Shown piece by piece: positions 45,392 through 53,804 of a stretch of DNA of 64,000 nt; the stretch's first letter is position 1; every line of letters starts with the position of its first letter. Source of the DNA: GCA-2720975 sp964467985 (lineage in GTDB: Bacteria > Planctomycetota > UBA1135 > GCA-002686595). The notes beneath the pieces were generated by a model. It was not told the DNA's origin and ran no database searches. It saw only the letters and a list, made by a program, of their open reading frames with translations. The stretch covers positions 1 to 64,000 of the forward strand of contig CAYXTP010000011.1 in the NCBI GenBank assembly GCA_964467985.1, read 5' to 3'. The translations under genes and the position numbers were made by a program.

Positions 45392-46348
45392 TCAGGGCTC
45401 CAGAATCGCGCGCACCGCACTCTCGAAGGGCGAGTCACTGGGGAACAGCCCATGGGAAACTCCATGCTTGGACGCCATGGACTGCCAAGCCTCGAGTTGC
45501 CGCTCAAGGCTCATCTCATAGGCCTCCAGATTGGCGCCGTCCAGACGCACGGACAGACGCTCGCTGCCCTCGGGGTCCAGCCACTCGACCCAATCCCCAT
45601 GGCGTGTCCCAGCTTGTTCGACTCCCAGCCCACTGGCGCCCACGGGCAACAGCTCGAGGGGAGCCAAGACTTGAACCCAGAACAGCTCGCGTCCGGGGCG
45701 CATCCAGCTCAAGGCCTGCGCGGGATCCATGTCGAGCAGGTCGCCTATCAGGAACAGTCGTCCCACATGAGAGGCGGGTCGACCGGCCTGCAGCGAAGCT
45801 CCCAAGCCCCCCAAGCCCGTCGCCCCTTGAGCGCGCAGATCCCGGAGAAAGCTCAATAGGGCTCCGATATCGGACAATTTGCGCGCCAGCAGGCGTTGCT
45901 CCCCGGCCACCAACTCGATCTTGGCACCGACCTGCAGGCCCGCGGCCGCAATGCCGCCCGCGACTTCAGCGGCCATCTGTAGCTTGCCGGGAGGACCCAC
46001 CCCCATGGAGGCACTGGTGTCGATCCACAGGCTCCAGAACTCGGATGCTTCCCTGCGAGAGACGCGAATGTAGGGACGGTCCAAGCGGGCCAACAAGTCC
46101 CAATCGAGTTGGCGCAGATCCTCGCCAGGGCGATAGGGCCTGCTCGTCACGTACTCTTCACCTGCCCCCAAGAGGCTCGCACGGCCTGCCCCCTCGCGCC
46201 GTTCCAAGCCCGCCGCAAAGCGCAGGCTGAGGCGTTCCAGTCGTTTTAAGTACTCCGGACCCAGTTGAACATCTGGGCATGGCAAGGCCCCCTGCAGCCC
46301 AGCGCGAGCGGGCGTTCGGTGGGGATCGGGAACAGAGGAGCCAGCCAC
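45392..46348 (-). CDS. DUF58-domain protein
   Basis: 318 residues starting at a GTG immediately after the SpoIIE-type gene's stop. The DUF58 signature is clear: RPYRPGEDLRQLDWDLLARLDRPYIR is the family block (here residues about 69-95), followed by a VWA core with an intact MIDAS, LWIDTSASM (Asp-Thr-Ser-Ala-Ser). DUF58 proteins usually pair with MoxR ATPases and BatA/BatB proteins in cell-envelope stress or maturation pathways. Here the partners seen are BatA-like (downstream) and a PP2C phosphatase (upstream). Confidence 0.88.
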   Translation of the reverse strand: MAGSSVPDPHRTPARAGLQGALPCPDVQLGPEYLKRLERLSLRFAAGLERREGAGRASLLGAGEEYVTSRPYRPGEDLRQLDWDLLARLDRPYIRVSRREASEFWSLWIDTSASMGVGPPGKLQMAAEVAGGIAAAGLQVGAKIELVAGEQRLLARKLSDIGALLSFLRDLRAQGATGLGGLGASLQAGRPASHVGRLFLIGDLLDMDPAQALSWMRPGRELFWVQVLAPLELLPVGASGLGVEQAGTRHGDWVEWLDPEGSERLSVRLDGANLEAYEMSLERQLEAWQSMASKHGVSHGLFPSDSPFESAVRAILEP

Positions 46349-47815
46349 CTATTGAGCGGGATCTCCCGGTTCTGGGCTGGGCTCCGCCTGCCCACTTGCA
46401 CGCCTAAGGGTGACGAGAGTCATGTCGTCTTCTCGTTCACCGCCGGAGAACTTCAACACTCCCGCCACGACTTGTTCGGTCAAGTCCTCTGCACTGGGGT
46501 CCCCCCAGCCCAACTCAGCCAAGATACCGCGCACTCCCAGCTCCCCAAAGAACCTGTCGGGGTGATCGTGGTGGCGGGCTTCAACCAAGCCGTCCGTGAA
46601 CGCCAACAGGGTGTCGCTGGGGTTTAGCTTGAGTGGCTCACTGACCTCGTATTGCATGCCATCCATCAGACCCAGAGCGGGGCCCGTGGCGGGCAAGTCC
46701 TCGATGACTTGATTGGCGTGACGCCAGAGCAAGGGTGGCGTATGACCTGCGTTGACGTACTCGAGTTGGCCATCTGATGAGAAGACGCCCAGGAAGAGTG
46801 TCAAGAACATCCCGTCATCCATGCGTTCGGCCAAGTCGGCGTTGAGCAGGCTAACGACCTGTGCTGGGTCCGTCAGGATCTTCAAGTACGAGCGCAGGCT
46901 GGCCTGGGCTGTGGCGGTGATCAGCGCGGGCCCGATTCCGTGGCCGGTCACATCCCCAACGACGAGCGCTTGTCGACCGTCGCCAAGTCGCACAAAGTCA
47001 TAGAAGTCGCCCGTCGCGTGTTCAGCGGGGCGAAACCAACCAAACAACTCGAAGCCCTCGACCTGAGGCGGTGCGCTGGGCATCAAGCCCTCTTGGATCT
47101 CGGTCGCGATCTCCAGCGAACGCTCCAAGCGCATTTTCTCCAGCGACTGGGCGTTGAGGCGCGCGTTCTCCAAGGCAACCGCGATGTGTTGGGCCAGGGC
47201 CGAGAACAGGGCCAGGTCGCGAGAGCTGAACTCGCGCGTGGTCACCTTCGAATCCACGTACAGCGCACCCCGTTGCAGGCCGGACTCCTCGCGATAGGCC
47301 TGGCCCTGGGGCGCCAGTGGAGCACACATGACGCCGCGCAGTTTCAATTGAAAGACAGAGTTGCCCAGCTCGAGGGCGCGCGCGTCGCTGTCTACGGTTG
47401 TTCGCAGGGGAGTATCCGACTCCACGACCCGGCGCACGACCGACGTGGAGTAGGCCCGCTTGTCCTCTGCAAGATCCTCGCCATTGGCCCGCGCCACGCG
47501 CACGACCTGCGTTTGGTCGCCCTCAATCAGGACCAAGAAGCCGCGCTCGGCCTCCATCGTCTGCGCGGCCTTGTCCACCACGTACTGAAGCAGGGTCTCC
47601 ACATCTCGCGACTCGGACACCGTGCGAATGGCGTCGAGTAGGACTGTCAGAGACTTGTCATCGATTAGGGGATTGCCGCTCAAAATGCCGCTGGATAATC
47701 CCTTGTCCTCGGCCTTGGTGGAATTCTCCTCCCCGGAAGGCGGGGTGCCCACAGCCTCTGATTCCGATTGCATCGCGGCTGCGGAGCGCTTGGGTTTCTT
47801 CTTCCAGAGGGCCAT
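46349..47815 (-). CDS. GAF-domain PP2C (SpoIIE/RsbU-type) phosphatase
   Basis: 488 residues. A GAF sensor domain spans about 70-218 (DVETLLQYVVDKAAQTMEAERGFL broken around residue 80, FSALAQHIAVALENARL). A linker helix (ERSLEIATEIQEGLMP) leads into a SpoIIE PP2C domain (about 250-470) with the metal ligands GDFYD (Asp270), VGDVTGHGIGPAL (Asp288) and FTDGLVEA. It should dephosphorylate a STAS-domain anti-sigma-factor antagonist, and a STAS gene lies divergently 113 bases away. The N-terminus is basic, then acidic and disordered. First gene of the operon with DUF58 and BatA. Confidence 0.9.
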   Translation of the reverse strand: MALWKKKPKRSAAAMQSESEAVGTPPSGEENSTKAEDKGLSSGILSGNPLIDDKSLTVLLDAIRTVSESRDVETLLQYVVDKAAQTMEAERGFLVLIEGDQTQVVRVARANGEDLAEDKRAYSTSVVRRVVESDTPLRTTVDSDARALELGNSVFQLKLRGVMCAPLAPQGQAYREESGLQRGALYVDSKVTTREFSSRDLALFSALAQHIAVALENARLNAQSLEKMRLERSLEIATEIQEGLMPSAPPQVEGFELFGWFRPAEHATGDFYDFVRLGDGRQALVVGDVTGHGIGPALITATAQASLRSYLKILTDPAQVVSLLNADLAERMDDGMFLTLFLGVFSSDGQLEYVNAGHTPPLLWRHANQVIEDLPATGPALGLMDGMQYEVSEPLKLNPSDTLLAFTDGLVEARHHDHPDRFFGELGVRGILAELGWGDPSAEDLTEQVVAGVLKFSGGEREDDMTLVTLRRASGQAEPSPEPGDPAQ

Positions 47816-47927
47816 GGGTTCATCTTAGGGCTGGGCCCCTCAAGAGTGTCATCTGGTGCGCAATTCCCTTGCCAGATCCCATTCCAGTGGAGAGACTATC
47901 CACGCCCCCCCTTACCCACTACTTCCC

Positions 47928-48758
47928 ATGCACATCACCGTTGAGCCCAGCGAGAACCACGCCATTCTGCACCTGCGCGGTGAGTTCGACACGTACTACT
48001 GCCCGCTGCTCCAACAGGAAATCGAGAACACCCAGAAGGCCGGCATTACCCAGGTCGTGCTCAATTTGCGCATGGTCAAGTTCATCAACTCGACGGCGCT
48101 GGGCGCCATCATCAAGGCCTCCAAAGCCTTGAGTGCTCAGGGAGGGCGCCTGGTCATCTCTCACCCGTCGACTTTTTGCCGGGACATCCTCGAAAAGGTC
48201 GGTCTGAACCGCGTGGTTTCGGTGCTCGACACCGACGAAGACGCGGTCGCCTTGTTCGATTCGGCAAACAGCGGCAGGGTTGCTGATGGCGAGGGCGCCT
48301 TCGAGGAAGACTCGTCGTCCGTGCTCTTCACGCTGGAAGACAAAGAACGCCTACAGCACTTCATCGAGAAGGTGAGTGCCGAGAACCCTGTTCACGGACA
48401 CGCCTTTGGGACCAACTGGAGCGGCGTCGGCCGTATGTCAAACCTGAGCGGAGAAGGCCTGGCGTTCACATGGGGAGGCGGCAACACCGACCTGACACCG
48501 TTTGAAATGGGCCAGATGCTGGCTCTCGGCACGCCCCTCGCCGTCAAGTTCAGGTTGCCGCTGCTGCAGCGCGGCTACTGTGAAGCCGTGGTCGAAGTCG
48601 ATCAGCTCGAGGAGCGGGCCGATGGGGTCAAGCTCAGTTGCCGCTTCCGGGATATCGAGCAAGACACGCTGCAAGCGGTCACTCAGTACGCCGAAGACAT
48701 GGAACTCCTCAAGGATGAGCTCGGCGAAACGGCCGGGGGCGACAGCACAAGCGGCTGA
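47928..48758 (+). CDS. STAS-PilZ fusion protein (anti-sigma antagonist type)
   Basis: 276 residues from ATG 47928 (MHITVEPSENHAILHLRGEF). Residues 1-112 are a STAS domain with the phosphorylation region FINSTALGAIIKASK (Ser55 the likely site) as in SpoIIAA/RsbV. Residues about 137-265 look like PilZ: an N-terminal helix, then RMSNLSGEGLAFTW holding the [D/N]xSxxG motif (172-177). The upstream RxxxR is not clear, so c-di-GMP binding is uncertain. Divergent from a SpoIIE-type phosphatase, its probable partner. No RsbW-like kinase is in the window. Confidence 0.82.
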   Translation: MHITVEPSENHAILHLRGEFDTYYCPLLQQEIENTQKAGITQVVLNLRMVKFINSTALGAIIKASKALSAQGGRLVISHPSTFCRDILEKVGLNRVVSVLDTDEDAVALFDSANSGRVADGEGAFEEDSSSVLFTLEDKERLQHFIEKVSAENPVHGHAFGTNWSGVGRMSNLSGEGLAFTWGGGNTDLTPFEMGQMLALGTPLAVKFRLPLLQRGYCEAVVEVDQLEERADGVKLSCRFRDIEQDTLQAVTQYAEDMELLKDELGETAGGDSTSG

Positions 48759-48768
48759 TCCCAGGTTC

Positions 48769-48805
48769 GACTGGCCAAACTGGACTGGCCAAACTGGACT
48801 GGGCC
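48769..48805. repeat. 14-bp tandem repeat between convergent genes
   Basis: GACTGGCCAAACTG occurs twice in tandem (48769-48782, 48783-48796), with a third partial copy GACTGG(g)CC to 48805. It fills most of the 51-base gap between the STAS gene and the glycosyltransferase. Each unit carries the palindrome TGGCCA. Confidence 0.7.
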
Positions 48806-48809
48806 GATT

Positions 48810-50000
48810 CTAGCTAGTGGGGCCCACTGCGGGCCCGACCTCAGGTGCACGAGGATCGGATCGACCGAGCGCGGTCAGCAAGATCTCTTCAAACTGCTCG
48901 ACGATCGCGGGCCAGGCGTACAGCTCTTCGGCCCGTTCACGTGCAGCCAGCCCCCAGCGCCGACGGCGTTCCGGCGAGCCTGTGGCGAGGGTCAGGGCTT
49001 CTTCCCACGCCGTGTTTTCCTGAGCGTCAATCAGCCAGCCACAGCCGTCGTGTTCCACGAGTTCTTCGGCGCGTGATCCGCGTCCAGCGAGGATGGGCAA
49101 GCCGCACGCCAGAGCGCGGCGCACCTGCCAACCGGACACCTCGCCCCCCAAGCCGGGGGACACCATGAGTGTCGAAGCCGCCATCAGTCCGGCCAACTCC
49201 TCAGTCCGGGGCGTGCGTAGCCAGCACACATGCGCTCCGATTCCCAGTCGATTCGCCTGAGCTCGCAACTGGCGAGCCGCGGAGCCAGAGCCCGCGAGCA
49301 CCAGGGTCCATCCTTCGCTCTGCCCGACAGTGCGCCCGAAGGCATCGATCAAGACCTCCAGACCACGGCCAGAGTCCAATCGACCAAGGTAGAGCAGAAT
49401 CCTGCCGCGAATCCCATGCCGACTGGGTAGGGAACTGGTCAGGTTAGGTCGGTAATGAACGAGGTCCACCCCGCCAGGCAGGACGTGGATCTTGTCCGGT
49501 GCGAAGCCCTCCTCCCGCGCCTGCACCCTGGCCATCTCGTCCAGCGCAATCACCCGACTGACCCGGTGCCTAACGTAGCTGCCCCACAGTTTTTCCCCCA
49601 GCCAGCGTAGGGCGCGTTCGAACCGGCGGCCTCGGTCAGGAAGCGCTTCCTCGATGACAAACAAGGGCACGTTCAGCTTGGAGGCGCTGCGAGCCGCACG
49701 GGCCGCTGCCGGCGAGAGCGCATCGTAGGCCACGAGCACATCTGGAACGAATCGATCCATGCTGACGACCGGTTGCATCTGAGCGATGACGGAGCCGTCC
49801 CTCGATCGAGGGATCACGCCCGGGGTAGCGCCAAACCCACGAACGACGTGGCCGCGTCCCATGAGCTCCCGAGCAAATTCTGGGGCATGCTGTGGCACCC
49901 GGTTCTTAAACCGAAACGGATTGACCACCAGGGCAATGCGCAGGGGCTGGCGCACGTCGGAGTCTCGATCCGGGAGTTGGGACTCAGGATCGAAGGGCAT
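48810..50000 (-). CDS. Glycosyltransferase family 4 (GT-B)
   Basis: 396 residues from ATG 50000. Rossmann-type N-terminal domain (LRIALVVNPFRFKNRVPQHA, PDVLVAYDALS) and a GT4 C-terminal domain with ILLYLGRLDSGRGLEVLIDAF, WTLVLAGSGSAARQL, LAGLMAASTLMVSPGLGGEVSGWQ (split at residue about 300) and RALACGLPILAGRGSRAEELV, which contains the E-x7-E region (here E at the start of GGEVSGW and in EELV). It likely adds a sugar from a nucleotide donor to an envelope glycan or lipid. Divergent from the HAD-like gene (144 bases), and it may serve the glycan export genes 4 kb away. Confidence 0.85.
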   Translation of the reverse strand: MPFDPESQLPDRDSDVRQPLRIALVVNPFRFKNRVPQHAPEFARELMGRGHVVRGFGATPGVIPRSRDGSVIAQMQPVVSMDRFVPDVLVAYDALSPAAARAARSASKLNVPLFVIEEALPDRGRRFERALRWLGEKLWGSYVRHRVSRVIALDEMARVQAREEGFAPDKIHVLPGGVDLVHYRPNLTSSLPSRHGIRGRILLYLGRLDSGRGLEVLIDAFGRTVGQSEGWTLVLAGSGSAARQLRAQANRLGIGAHVCWLRTPRTEELAGLMAASTLMVSPGLGGEVSGWQVRRALACGLPILAGRGSRAEELVEHDGCGWLIDAQENTAWEEALTLATGSPERRRRWGLAARERAEELYAWPAIVEQFEEILLTALGRSDPRAPEVGPAVGPTS

Positions 50001-50143
50001 TTGGTCGATTCTTGATTCTGGACAACATCGAATCCCACTGCGCGCAGCTGAAGGGGGTCCGGTCACGGTATCGGAAAACTTTTCCCGGTCAAGATCGGCC
50101 TCCCAACCCGCAAGAACGCGACTCACACTTCAACGTACGAACC

Positions 50144-50749
50144 ATGCACCACGCTTACCGCAACCGACCGGATTTCGTCTCGAAGGGCATTTTCATCGAC
50201 CGTTGGGGCACCCTTTTCGAACGTCCTCGCAAGGGTTATCTCAGTAGCTTTGAGCGCGTGAACTTCACGGCAGGCGCGCTCGATGCGCTATTCCTTGCAG
50301 GTCAAGCGGGTTGGAACTTGTACCTGGTCGGAAACGAGGATTCAGTGGCTTTCGGGGACCTTTCGCAGCAGAAATGGGAGTCCTTCGAGACCGCCATGCT
50401 GAATAACCTCCGCAAGCAGGGCATTGTCATCACGCGTAATTACGCCTGTCTCGATAACCCCAAGGGCAAGGCCCCGCACAACAACGAATCCGTGTTCCAA
50501 TTCCCCAACACGGGTACCTTCCATCACGCCGCACAAGTGGATGGCATCGACTTGGGTCAGAGTTGGGTGATCGGCGACAGTTCGCTCGAACTGGTCGCTG
50601 GGTGGCGTGCCAACTGTCGCCTGGCGAGCGTTCGGACGGGCGAGGCCTTGGGGGACGGGCACTTCCCCGTCGAGCCCGAAATCCAGGCCGATTGCCTCGC
50701 AGACGTACTGCTCAGCCTCAACTCGGGCAGCTTCTCCCAGGCCTGCTAG
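50144..50749 (+). CDS. HAD-superfamily protein, probably catalytically degenerate (HisB/GmhB-like)
   Basis: 201 residues from ATG 50144. The fold follows the histidinol-phosphatase / heptose-bisphosphatase group: motif I GIFIDRWGTLFERP, cap-less layout, motif II LYLVGNEDSVAFG, AACLDNP-like turn, and motif IV WVIGDSSLELVAGWRANC. Motif I should read DxD-G-T; here the second Asp is Trp21 (D19-R-W21). The motif III Lys expected before the amphipathic helix is missing (QFPNTGTFHHAA), and the motif IV Asp is Glu. Asp19 is retained. I infer a pseudophosphatase, perhaps a binding protein. Codon use is like its neighbours, so it is not decaying. Confidence 0.75.
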   Translation: MHHAYRNRPDFVSKGIFIDRWGTLFERPRKGYLSSFERVNFTAGALDALFLAGQAGWNLYLVGNEDSVAFGDLSQQKWESFETAMLNNLRKQGIVITRNYACLDNPKGKAPHNNESVFQFPNTGTFHHAAQVDGIDLGQSWVIGDSSLELVAGWRANCRLASVRTGEALGDGHFPVEPEIQADCLADVLLSLNSGSFSQAC

Positions 50750-50783
50750 GGTCCGCACAAACGGCTGGTGACGGAGAATCGAT

Positions 50784-51914
50784 CTAGGTGATCGCAAGAG
50801 CCGTGCGCAGGATGGCCGCTCGCGCCTGGTCACGCTCCGAAACGTCCAGTAGGCCGTCCTCAGGATCCACAGCCACAAGGGCTTGAACGTGACCACGCTG
50901 CACCTTGAGCCCCAGTTCATTTAGGTCCCCTACTCCTGGCCCGTCCAGCAGGCCCAGGTAGAGCCCCAAGCGCAGGTTGGAGAGGTGCGCTAGGGCATCC
51001 TCCGTGGGAATTGAGCGCGCCGATCGCAGCACAGTCTGGGACTGATGGATGCGGTCCTGAAGCGGGACGCCTAGATGCTCGTGAAGTTCCGCACGGATGC
51101 GTCGCTCGAACTCGATGATCTTGGGTAGCAGGGCCATGAGATCGCCAATCAACTGCGACTCGCTGCGTCCGAGCGTGATCTGATTGCTGATCTGGTAGAA
51201 ATCGCCCGCCGCACGGCTGCCTTCTCCGGCCATGCCCCGGACCACCAAACTCGTGCGCTGCGCAGCGTTGAAGACCTTTTCAAGCTCCCCGCGCGCGAGT
51301 CCTAGCCCGGGTAGGTGCAACATCACCGAGGCGCGCATGCCCGTCCCCACGTTGGTTGGGCAGCCCGTCAGGTATCCGAGGGCGGGCGTGTGGGCAAATG
51401 CCACGCGCTCTTCCATGAACCGGTCGAGAATGCGAGCACGTTGCAACGCGAGGTCCAGGTCGAGACCTGCAGCCATGGCCTGCAGGCGCACATGATCCTC
51501 CTCGTTGACCATGACCGAATTGGACTCGCTCGCACCAAAGGCTACGGCCCGGCCTGCGGCATCGGGTCCGAGAGCCGTGGGGTCCGCCTGAGCATTGTCG
51601 GCGCCCCCACCTAGGAGATCGCGACTGATGAGATTGCGTTCGCACAGCAGCAAGCGCACTACCGGACTGGCCTCGAGCATGGAAACCCATGAGGTTTCCC
51701 CATCAATACGGGCTTCCAGCAATACATCCTTCAAGCGTGTGGCGATTTCAGCCGCGCGCTCGGGCTTCAAGCGAGCGACAAATGGTTCACCCTCGAGGTT
51801 GCGAGCCAGACGTACTCGGCAGGACACGACCACATCTGAGTCGGGCCCCTTGGTTCTGAGCCATTCCCCGGCCCGGCGTACAAGGGTCTTTGGGTCGATC
51901 GGAGAGTAGGCCAT
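50784..51914 (-). CDS. mcsB: Protein arginine kinase McsB-type
   Basis: 376 residues, full length for McsB. ATP:guanido phosphotransferase motifs: SCRVRLARN (31-39), NEEDH (137-141), and the active-site loop GCPTNVGTGMRASV with Cys185. The absence of the small substrate-binding N-terminal domain of creatine kinases points to McsB. It phosphorylates arginine in proteins, marking them for ClpCP in Bacillus. The usual partners mcsA, clpC and ctsR are not adjacent. A TATAAA at 51969-51964 (minus strand), 50 bases before the ATG, could be its -10. Confidence 0.88.
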   Translation of the reverse strand: MAYSPIDPKTLVRRAGEWLRTKGPDSDVVVSCRVRLARNLEGEPFVARLKPERAAEIATRLKDVLLEARIDGETSWVSMLEASPVVRLLLCERNLISRDLLGGGADNAQADPTALGPDAAGRAVAFGASESNSVMVNEEDHVRLQAMAAGLDLDLALQRARILDRFMEERVAFAHTPALGYLTGCPTNVGTGMRASVMLHLPGLGLARGELEKVFNAAQRTSLVVRGMAGEGSRAAGDFYQISNQITLGRSESQLIGDLMALLPKIIEFERRIRAELHEHLGVPLQDRIHQSQTVLRSARSIPTEDALAHLSNLRLGLYLGLLDGPGVGDLNELGLKVQRGHVQALVAVDPEDGLLDVSERDQARAAILRTALAIT

Positions 51915-52015
51915 TGGTCAGGATGAGCGCTTCGGAAGCTGGGCAGCGCCTTGCACCATGCCGTTTATAGCCCACTTCTTGCGTAGGAAGAAGCCTGCTG
52001 CCATCTTCAGGGCAG

Positions 52016-53800
52016 ATGTTCCCTCTGACCGAGCCCCACCTGGTCCTGCTGATCCTTGGCGTCAGCATGGTTCTGTTCGTAACGGACAGCCTGCGCTACG
52101 ACGTGATCGCCGTAGGCGTGGTCTTGGCCTTGGCCCTGACAGGGTGCCTCACGGCTGAGGAAGCTCTCAAGGGGTTCTCGTCAGAGGCCGTGGTCCTGAT
52201 CGCGGCCATGTACATTTTCAGCTACGCGTTCAACCGCAGCGGCATCGCAAGGGCAATTGGTACACGCTTCCTAACGGCCAGCACCGAGAGGGGACTGATC
52301 CTGCAATTGACCATTGTAGCCGCGCTGCTGTCCTCGGTGCTCTCGAACACCGGCGTGGTCGCCACCCTGATTCCCGTGTGCAGCAGCCTGGCCCACTCGC
52401 GCCGCATCCCCCTTGGGCGCCTGCTCATGCCCCTGGCCTTCGCCAGCCTCTTGGGGGGCCTGGTGACGGTGCTGGGAACGTCCAACAACCCGGCCATCAA
52501 CTCGGCCCTACGAGAACTTGGGCGGACGCCCTTCGGCATGTTCGAGTTCAGCCACCTCGGTTTGATTTTGGCCGGAGTCGGAGTTCTCTACTTCTTGGGT
52601 CCGGGTCGCTATCTGCTCCCGAGTAGGGAGACGGGGATGAGTTTGACCGAGCGCTACCAAGTGCCGAAGTTCATTAGCGAGATCCTCGTCGAGCCTTCCA
52701 GCGACCTCATCAATCGCAACGTGGCCGACGCCAAGATCTTCGAACGCTTCAAGGTAACCGTACTTGGAATCGTGCGAGCAACCGGCGAGAAGACCGTGTT
52801 GGCCCCCGGCCCTTACAACCGGATTCGGGCGGACGACACGCTCATCCTTCAGGGCTCCCCAGAGGACATCGTGAACCTCTCCGAGGAAATGCCCATGAAG
52901 CCGCGCACTGCGGTCGAGGTGGGCGATACACGCCTTTACTCGGACGATGTGCGTCTGGTGGAGGCGGTGATCGCCGCGGGTTCTCCTTTTGTAGGCCGTA
53001 CGCTGATCAACTCCGAATTTCGCTCCCGCACGGGCCTCAACGTGCTCGCAATTTCCAAGCACGGGGAGGTGCAACTGCAACGCATCCAGGACACCGCCAT
53101 GGAGGTCGGAGATACGCTCTTGATCCAGGGGCATGACCGAGATCTCGAACGAGCGCGCAACGGACGCGGACTTCTCATCGTGGACGAGGTCGAGCGCATG
53201 ACGGATGGACGGCACGCCAAGGCTTGCGTGGCCATCCTCCTGGCTGTCTTGCTGGCGGCGACAGTGACTCCTGTCAGCCTCGCTCTCCTGGCTCTGTGCG
53301 GAGTGGGCGGGCTACTGGCCGTCCGTGCAGTGCGAGCCGAGGACCTCTACCGCGTGATCGACTGGCAGGTGCTGGTCCTGATTGGCGGCATGCTCGCGCT
53401 AGGTACGGCCTTCGATCAGTGGGGGCTCTCCGACGGCTTGGCAGCGTGGATCATTGGGTTAGGCGAAAACGGCTTGAGCCCGCATACCGTACTCATCATC
53501 TTGCTGGTCTGCACGGCTCTCCTGACGCAGGTGCTCAACAACGTGACCACAGCGGTGATGATGACGGACGTGGCTGTGAAGTTGGCCCACTCCCTGGAAG
53601 TGCCGGACCGGCCGTTGCTCATGGCCGTCGTCACGGGCTCCAGCCTGGCGTTCTTGTCGCCCGTCGCTCACCAAGCCAATGCCATGGTGATGGGCCCCGG
53701 CAACTACCGCTACCGCGACTTCGTGAGGGCCGGAGCACCCTTGGCGCTGATCATGCTGATCGCTGCCGCCTGGTTGATCCCGATTTTCTGGCCTTTCTAG
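52016..53800 (+). CDS. SLC13-family permease with RCK/TrkA-C domains
   Basis: 594 residues with about 11 TM helices. It has the SLC13/CitM-type repeat motifs SNTGVVATLIPVCSSLA and LNNVTTAVMMTDVAVKLA, with SNN/NPAIN segments (GTSNNPAIN). The central cytoplasmic part (about 205-385) holds two TrkA-C (RCK_C) domains: FERFKVTVLGIVRATGEKTV, ADDTLILQGSPEDIVNL, then VGRTLINSEFRSRTGLNVLAI and VGDTLLIQGHDRDLERA (each shown in part). This layout is known from sodium-coupled sulfate, dicarboxylate and SLT-type transporters. The substrate cannot be told. Divergent from mcsB. Confidence 0.88.
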   Translation: MFPLTEPHLVLLILGVSMVLFVTDSLRYDVIAVGVVLALALTGCLTAEEALKGFSSEAVVLIAAMYIFSYAFNRSGIARAIGTRFLTASTERGLILQLTIVAALLSSVLSNTGVVATLIPVCSSLAHSRRIPLGRLLMPLAFASLLGGLVTVLGTSNNPAINSALRELGRTPFGMFEFSHLGLILAGVGVLYFLGPGRYLLPSRETGMSLTERYQVPKFISEILVEPSSDLINRNVADAKIFERFKVTVLGIVRATGEKTVLAPGPYNRIRADDTLILQGSPEDIVNLSEEMPMKPRTAVEVGDTRLYSDDVRLVEAVIAAGSPFVGRTLINSEFRSRTGLNVLAISKHGEVQLQRIQDTAMEVGDTLLIQGHDRDLERARNGRGLLIVDEVERMTDGRHAKACVAILLAVLLAATVTPVSLALLALCGVGGLLAVRAVRAEDLYRVIDWQVLVLIGGMLALGTAFDQWGLSDGLAAWIIGLGENGLSPHTVLIILLVCTALLTQVLNNVTTAVMMTDVAVKLAHSLEVPDRPLLMAVVTGSSLAFLSPVAHQANAMVMGPGNYRYRDFVRAGAPLALIMLIAAAWLIPIFWPF

Positions 53801-53804
53801 GGCA

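Noticed and set aside
51964..51992. Promoter of mcsB (TATAAA with TTCTTC 17 bases upstream)
   Set aside because: The -10 is good but the -35 matches only two or three bases, so it is mentioned with the gene and not listed as a site.
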